Below, piece after piece: positions 6,785-11,040 of a DNA stretch of 11,040 bases. Under the pieces are notes generated by a model. It did not search any database and was not told the origin of the DNA. It was given only the letters and a program-made list of their open reading frames with translations. Each line of letters opens with the position of its first letter. The stretch's first letter is position 1. Both the position numbers and the translations under genes were made by a program. The stretch is from the NCBI GenBank assembly GCA_035634255.1, contig DASQDI010000116.1, positions 1 to 11,040 of the forward strand. Reading direction: 5' to 3'. This stretch comes from DATLMR01 sp035634255 (GTDB taxonomy: Bacteria; Acidobacteriota; Blastocatellia; UBA7656).

Positions 6785-7816
6785 TCAACTCTTCTTCATG
6801 GCGCGTTCCACCTTGTCCTTGCTCATCTTTTCATGGTTCATCACGGCCTGCCGGATCAGGTCGGTCCGCTGGTCGGCCTCGTGCGCTTTGGTGAGGAACA
6901 GCTCGGCCATCGGCCCGTTCCCTTCCTCGTAGAGGTGTTCGGCCATGTGCCGCATGAGCATCGTGCTCTCCTGCATCGAGCGGATCGTGGTCCAGAGCTG
7001 GTCCTCGATGTTCTCAGTCAGTTCCGCGATCAGGCTGTTGGCCGAAAACGCATGGCCCGTGTGACAGCGGAAACGGACGAGCCCCGCGTCCTTCATTTGC
7101 AGGAGCGCGCCGTGGCACTCGGGGCAGGTGAACGGGGAGAACTCGCCCAGCTTCATGACTCCCGTTTCGAGGGCGTTATTCTCGCTCGCTATCTTCAGCT
7201 CTATGTCGAGTTCGTCTGACACGGGGTACTCTCCTTCCTCCTCGACCCCCTCCTCGGAGAGGCGGACCAGCAGGGGCGCGATTTCCGACAAAGGGAGGCT
7301 GTAATCGATTGCCACGTGCTCACTGGCGTTGAGCGGCATCGAAGGCACCAGCGCGTCGGAGGGGTCCTGAATCACGGCGAGGCCGCCCCGCCTCTTCACC
7401 GCCAGCAGCCCGGCGGTGCCGTCGTCGAGCCCGCCCGTCAGGATGACCCCGGTCACGCGCGGGCCATACGCGCGGGCCGCCGACCGAAAGAGCGGGTCGA
7501 CCGCCGGCCGAAAGCGGTTCTCTTTCGGCCCCCTCGTGACGCGGGTGTAGCCGGAAGGGTCGATGATCAGGTGGCGGTCCGGGGGGGCAACGTAGATGTG
7601 CCCCATCCGTACCTCTTCCCAGTCGGAAGAGGTGACCGCCGGGAGGCTCCCGGCGCGAGTGAGTATGTCGGCGAGCAGCGCCGGGCCTTGCGGGGATATG
7701 TGCACGGTTATGAAGATGGCGGCCTGAAGGTTCCCCGGCAGGCCTTTAACCATGCGCTGCAAGGCGTCGATGCCGCCGGCCGAGGCCCCTATTACGATGA
7801 TGTCTCTCTTTGGCAT
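6785..7816 (-). CDS. cheB: Stand-alone CheB-type protein-glutamate methylesterase with zinc-ribbon-like C-terminus
   Basis: This 343-aa protein has CheB catalytic residues in order: Ser12 in IGASAGG, His39 in VHISPQG and Asp132 in ILTGGLDDGTAGL. The domain fills residues about 5-190. In chemotaxis CheB removes methyl groups (or amides) from receptor glutamates in the cytoplasm. It has no N-terminal receiver domain, so it is not directly controlled by CheA phosphorylation. Residues 231-255 read CPECHGAL...FRCHTGHAF, a C-x2-C-H...C-x3-H set that looks like a metal-binding ribbon. The last 90 residues are helical and charged. Start ATG 7816 has AGGAG five bases upstream. It is divergent from the CheB-CheR-PAS gene, but the two CheB domains are clearly different paralogues rather than a recent copy. 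The substrate could be a receptor elsewhere or a partner in a non-motility system. Confidence 0.9.
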   Translation of the reverse strand: MPKRDIIVIGASAGGIDALQRMVKGLPGNLQAAIFITVHISPQGPALLADILTRAGSLPAVTSSDWEEVRMGHIYVAPPDRHLIIDPSGYTRVTRGPKENRFRPAVDPLFRSAARAYGPRVTGVILTGGLDDGTAGLLAVKRRGGLAVIQDPSDALVPSMPLNASEHVAIDYSLPLSEIAPLLVRLSEEGVEEEGEYPVSDELDIELKIASENNALETGVMKLGEFSPFTCPECHGALLQMKDAGLVRFRCHTGHAFSANSLIAELTENIEDQLWTTIRSMQESTMLMRHMAEHLYEEGNGPMAELFLTKAHEADQRTDLIRQAVMNHEKMSKDKVERAMKKS

Positions 7817-7918
7817 GATGCTCCTGCTGAAGCGGGAAGCGTTGCGGGGATCGAGGAATCAATGCGTCACGGGATCGAAGGTTATATTCGATTTACCCGA
7901 GCGTCCTGAGTGGATTCT

Positions 7919-7947
7919 ACTGTACACGGGTCAGACAATCCAGTAAA
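7919..7947 (-). promoter_or_regulatory. Candidate cheB promoter
   Basis: Minus-strand TTTACT and TACAGT are 17 bp apart, giving a leader of about 95 nt before ATG 7816. The -35 box lies inside the perfect 11-bp palindrome GTAAACTTTAC (7943-7953) and a repeat box, which hints at control by a DNA-binding protein. An alternative -10 (TATAAC near 7880-7885) has no fitting -35. Confidence 0.3.
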
Positions 7948-7995
7948 CTTTACCCGCCGAAACTTCTAAGACAATCAAACCCAAAGCGTAAACTT
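7933..7995. repeat. Paired direct-repeat boxes AGACAATC and GTAAACTT
   Basis: The box AGACAATC occurs at 7933-7940 and 7969-7976. The box GTAAACTT occurs at 7943-7950 and 7988-7995. The order is the same in both copies, with gaps of 2 and 11 bp. The first GTAAACTT is part of the palindrome GTAAACTTTAC (7943-7953). Two exact 8-mer pairs in about 60 bp of a divergent promoter region look like regulator-binding sites, but the protein is unknown. Confidence 0.5.
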
Positions 7996-8058
7996 GCTCA
8001 ACAGCTCTTTAACATCGCTTTCATACAGGTATTTTCCAGTAACGGACAAGGGGAGTAT

Positions 8059-11040
8059 ATGGCCGACACAGGGGCGAAGAACAAGCGCCCGAGGCGCAAC
8101 GGGCGGAACGGTAATAATAAAATGAATGTCGTCGGGATCGGCGCGTCAGCCGGCGGCATCAACGCCCTTGAGCAACTCTTCGAGCGCCTGCCTTCCGATT
8201 CCGGGATGGCATTCGTGGTCATCATCCACCTCTCGCCCGAGCACGAGAGCAACCTGTCGGGCATGATCCAGCGCAAGACCGAGATGCCCGTCATAAAAGT
8301 TGTGGAGTCGGTGAAGGTGGAGCCGAATCATGTCTACGTGATCCCCCCGGCCAAGCACCTCGTGATAACGGACGGCCACATCAGCCTGCGGGAGCCGGAA
8401 GTGGAGAGAGGCAGGCGCATCCCCATCGACACCTTCTTCCGGACGCTCGCGGCGGCATACCACGTCAAGGCCATCGGGGTCGTGCTCTCGGGCACGGGGA
8501 CGGACGGCACGCTCGGCCTGCGCCACATCAAGGAGGCGGGCGGCGTATCCATCGCGCAGGACCCGCAGGAGGCGGAGTATGACGGCATGCCGCGCAACGC
8601 GATCAACTCCGGCATGGTGGACTTCATCATGCCGATCTCGGACATGCCGAAGAAGCTCATCTCCCTCAGGAAAATCTCGGAGAGAATCCAGACCCCCCCG
8701 GAGACCGGCAAGCCTCTGACCGAGAACGACGACGAGGCCCTGCGCGAAGTGCTGCTCCTCTTACGCACGCACACGGGCAACGACTTCAGCAATTATAAAA
8801 AGTCCACGGTCCTGCGTCGCGTCACCCGGCGGCTTCAGGTCAACGCCGTCGAAGACCTCAGAGGGTACGTCGCCCTGCTGCGCGAGCGGCCGTCCGAGGC
8901 GCGGGACCTCCTGTCGGACATGATCATCAGCGTCACCAACTTCTTCCGGGACGCCGAGGCGTTCGCGGTTCTGGAGGCGGAGGTGGTGCCGAGGCTGTTC
9001 GAAGAGAAAAGCGCGGGCGAGCGGGTCCGCGTGTGGGTGGCGGGCTGCGCCACGGGCGAGGAAGCCTACTCGCTCGCGATCCTGCTGCTCGATTACGCCC
9101 ACAAGCTCAAAGACCCGCCCCCGATCCAGGTATTCGCCACGGACATAGATCAGGAGGCCGTCAACGAGGCCCGCGAGGGCATATTCCCCGACTCCATCGC
9201 GGCCGACGTGCCGCCCCAGATGTTGAAGCGGTACTTCAACAAAGAGGACCACTTTTACCGCGTGAAGAAGGAGGTGCGCGAGCTCGTGCTGTTCGCCCCG
9301 CACAACATCCTGCGCGACCCCCCCTTCTCGAAGCTCGACCTCGTCAGTTGCCGCAACCTGCTCATCTACCTCAACCGCGAGACGCAGGAGCGCGTGCTCG
9401 AGCTCTTCCACTTCGCGATCAGGCCGTATGGCTACCTCTTCCTCGGCGCGTCGGAGTCGGCCGACAGCCTGCCCGAGCTCTTCATGCCCGTGGACAAAAA
9501 GCGCCGCGTCTTCAGGCGGCGCTCCGTCATCTCCTCGACGCCTTACCTGCCTTCGATGCCCGTGAGAGGGATGTGGGACCCGAAGCTACCCGAAGTGTTG
9601 AAGGGCGTACGGAAGCCAACCTCTTACGGAGACCTGCACCACCAGGCGGTCGAGAAGTACGCGCCGCCGAGCGTGCTCATCAGCGGCGATTACGACATCG
9701 TCCACCTGAGCGCGAACGCGGGGCGGTTCCTGCGGTTCACGGGCGGCGAGCCTTCCCGTAATTTGATCAAGTTAGTACACCCCGAACTGGGGCTCGACCT
9801 GCGCGCAATCCTGCTCGCGGCGGCCCAGACGGAACAGCCCAGAGAGACGCGGCAACTGCCGGTCACCATCGACGGCGAGCCAAGGGCCGTCAAGATCAGC
9901 GCGCGCCCCACGGCGGACGGCTTCATGCTGGTGATCTTCGAGGAGGTCGGGCTCGTCGTCAGCGCCGACGGCGCTTCGAGCACCCACGTCGTAGAGACTC
10001 CGGCCGGGGAGATCGGCCTCATCATGAGGCAGATGGAAGAGGAGCTGCAACAGACCAAAGATCAGCTCCGCGTCACCATCGAGCAGTACGAGACTTCGAC
10101 CGAGGAGCTGAAAGCGTCCAACGAGGAGTTGCAGGCGATCAACGAGGAGCTGCGCTCCGCGACCGAGGAGCTTGAGACGAGCAAGGAGGAGCTGCAATCG
10201 CTCAACGAGGAGATGAGGACCGTCAACCATGAGTTGAAGGAGAAGGTTGACGAGCTTCATCAGGCCAACAGTGACCTGCAGAACCTCTTTTCCGCCAGCG
10301 ACATCGGCACCATCTTCGTCGACCGCAAACTGCTCATCAAGCGCTACGCGCCGGCCGTCCAGCAAATTTTCAACCTGATCCCGTCGGACATTAACCGACC
10401 GATGACGCACGTCACCCACACCCTCGAATACGAAGACCTGTCCGAAGACGCCGCGCAGGTGCTCTCCACCCTCGTCAGGGTGGAGCGGGAAGTCCACTCC
10501 ACCGATGGCCGCTGGTACATCGCGCGGCTGCTGCCCTACCGCACGGTCGGGGACAAGATAGACGGCGTCGTGATCACGTTCATGGACATCACGGAGCGGA
10601 AGCTCGCCATTGACGAGCGCGAGCGCCTCCACCGGGAGCTGGAGAAGAAGGGCGCGTTACTTGAGGCCGTGGTGCGCCAGATGCCCGCTGGCGTCATCGT
10701 CAGCGAAGCGGGCTCGAAGGGGATTCTGGTGGCCAACGATCACGCCGACCGTATCTGGCGCGAGGCGATGGGCAGGGACAACACCGGCGAGCCCTACGCC
10801 GAGTACCTCGGCTATCACCCGGACGGGCGGCTCTACACGAGAGAGGAATGGCCGATGTGGCGCTCGCTCAACAGGGGCGAGACGGTTGTAAACGAGGAGG
10901 TCATGATGAGGCGCGGGGACGGCTCGTGGGGCTTCTTCTGCATCAGCTCCGCCCCGGTCCACGACCAGAATGGGGAGATCGTCGCCGGGGTGGTCACGTT
11001 TTACGACATAACGGAGGAGAAGCGCGCGAATGCGGGCCTG
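8059..11040 (+). CDS. CheB-CheR-coiled coil-PAS-PAS signalling fusion, C-terminus beyond window
   Basis: The frame is open from ATG 8059 (AGGGGAG just upstream) to the right edge, 994 residues so far. Residues about 22-205 are a CheB methylesterase with Ser30 (GIGASAGG), His57 (IIHLSPEH) and Asp149 (SGTGTDG). Residues about 225-490 are a CheR methyltransferase: an N-terminal helical part (YKKSTVLRRVTRRL) and an S-adenosylmethionine loop at 326-341 (WVAGCATGEEAYSLAI), with SCRNLLIYLN at 430-439. A linker leads to a coiled coil at about 655-740. Two PAS domains follow, ending in ITFMDITERK near residue 850 and VTFYDITEEK near 990. Such hybrids often go on to a histidine kinase, which would lie outside the window. 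Having opposing methyl-adding and methyl-removing domains in one chain suggests self-tuned adaptation of a sensor. No other chemotaxis gene is in view. Confidence 0.93.
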   Translation, partial: MADTGAKNKRPRRNGRNGNNKMNVVGIGASAGGINALEQLFERLPSDSGMAFVVIIHLSPEHESNLSGMIQRKTEMPVIKVVESVKVEPNHVYVIPPAKHLVITDGHISLREPEVERGRRIPIDTFFRTLAAAYHVKAIGVVLSGTGTDGTLGLRHIKEAGGVSIAQDPQEAEYDGMPRNAINSGMVDFIMPISDMPKKLISLRKISERIQTPPETGKPLTENDDEALREVLLLLRTHTGNDFSNYKKSTVLRRVTRRLQVNAVEDLRGYVALLRERPSEARDLLSDMIISVTNFFRDAEAFAVLEAEVVPRLFEEKSAGERVRVWVAGCATGEEAYSLAILLLDYAHKLKDPPPIQVFATDIDQEAVNEAREGIFPDSIAADVPPQMLKRYFNKEDHFYRVKKEVRELVLFAPHNILRDPPFSKLDLVSCRNLLIYLNRETQERVLELFHFAIRPYGYLFLGASESADSLPELFMPVDKKRRVFRRRSVISSTPYLPSMPVRGMWDPKLPEVLKGVRKPTSYGDLHHQAVEKYAPPSVLISGDYDIVHLSANAGRFLRFTGGEPSRNLIKLVHPELGLDLRAILLAAAQTEQPRETRQLPVTIDGEPRAVKISARPTADGFMLVIFEEVGLVVSADGASSTHVVETPAGEIGLIMRQMEEELQQTKDQLRVTIEQYETSTEELKASNEELQAINEELRSATEELETSKEELQSLNEEMRTVNHELKEKVDELHQANSDLQNLFSASDIGTIFVDRKLLIKRYAPAVQQIFNLIPSDINRPMTHVTHTLEYEDLSEDAAQVLSTLVRVEREVHSTDGRWYIARLLPYRTVGDKIDGVVITFMDITERKLAIDERERLHRELEKKGALLEAVVRQMPAGVIVSEAGSKGILVANDHADRIWREAMGRDNTGEPYAEYLGYHPDGRLYTREEWPMWRSLNRGETVVNEEVMMRRGDGSWGFFCISSAPVHDQNGEIVAGVVTFYDITEEKRANAGL
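10099..10245 (+). repeat. Seven 21-bp heptad repeats encoding a coiled coil
   Basis: GAG-GAG-CTG-like codons recur exactly every 21 bp (for example at 10102, 10123, 10144, 10165, 10186 and 10207). They encode seven heptads of the form x-E-E-L-x-x-x (TEELKAS, NEELQAI, NEELRSA, TEELETS, KEELQSL, NEEMRTV, NHELKEK), residues 681-729. This is the rod between the CheR part and the first PAS domain, probably a parallel dimer coil passing signals. The repeats may gain or lose units by slippage. Confidence 0.85.

Larger units (their letters stand above)
7817..8058. promoter_or_regulatory. Divergent control region between cheB and the CheB-CheR-PAS gene
   Basis: This 242-bp stretch has no supported gene. 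A candidate minus-strand promoter for cheB has TTTACT (7947-7942) and TACAGT (7924-7919) with a 17-bp spacer. A weak plus-strand candidate is TTTAAC (8008-8013) with TATTTT (8030-8035) and a 16-bp spacer. The repeat boxes at 7933-7995 overlap the cheB -35 element, so the two genes may be controlled from one regulated region. Clear ribosome sites for both genes lie at its two ends (AGGAG for cheB, AGGGGAG for the fusion gene). Confidence 0.45.

Noticed and set aside
7958..7995. ECF-sigma-like promoter (GAAACTT with GCGTAA)
   Set aside because: The spacing between the two elements is over 20 bp, too long for an ECF promoter.
8761..9411. Minus-strand frames opposite the CheR part
   Set aside because: The plus strand encodes clear CheB and CheR motifs without interruption; the opposite frames are composition artefacts.
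1..11040. tRNA, rRNA, CRISPR array, insertion sequence
   Set aside because: No cloverleaf-like segment, spaced repeat array, transposase gene or terminal inverted repeat was seen.

Overview
The window is a GC-rich bacterial fragment (about 65-70 % GC in most genes). It carries a very long TonB-dependent receptor with an N-terminal carboxypeptidase-regulatory-like domain and a large CheB-CheR-PAS fusion protein. Such oversized 'Oar-like' receptors and CheB/CheR/PAS hybrids are typical of Acidobacteriota, and class Blastocatellia is a reasonable guess. That placement is inferred from protein style only; there is no rRNA or marker gene.

Positions 1-1454 (minus strand) hold two surface-glycan genes. 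A GT-A-like glycosyltransferase overlaps by 11 nt a sialyltransferase-like (GT29-type) gene that runs off the left edge. Directly upstream, at 1472-1943, is a small AT-richer hicAB toxin-antitoxin locus. Its toxin reading frame is intact except for one in-frame TAA at codon 24, so hicA looks like a fresh pseudogene beside an intact hicB. A gap of about 93 nt then separates it from the next unit.

Positions 2049-6609 (minus strand) form a two-gene operon. It has the 1079-aa TonB-dependent outer-membrane receptor followed, one base after its stop codon, by a 12-TM-type MFS transporter, so an outer- and an inner-membrane transport protein are made together. A plausible sigma70-type promoter with a flanking inverted repeat lies just upstream (6638-6696).

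Positions 6785-11040 are a divergent signalling pair. A stand-alone CheB methylesterase without receiver domain but with a Cys/His zinc-ribbon-like tail is on the minus strand. A CheB-CheR-coiled coil-PAS-PAS protein is on the plus strand, is open at the right edge, and probably continues into more sensor or kinase domains. The 242-bp divergent region between them carries two paired direct-repeat boxes that overlap a candidate cheB promoter. No cheA, cheW, receptor or flagellar gene is in view, so this pair may serve a non-motility sensory pathway.
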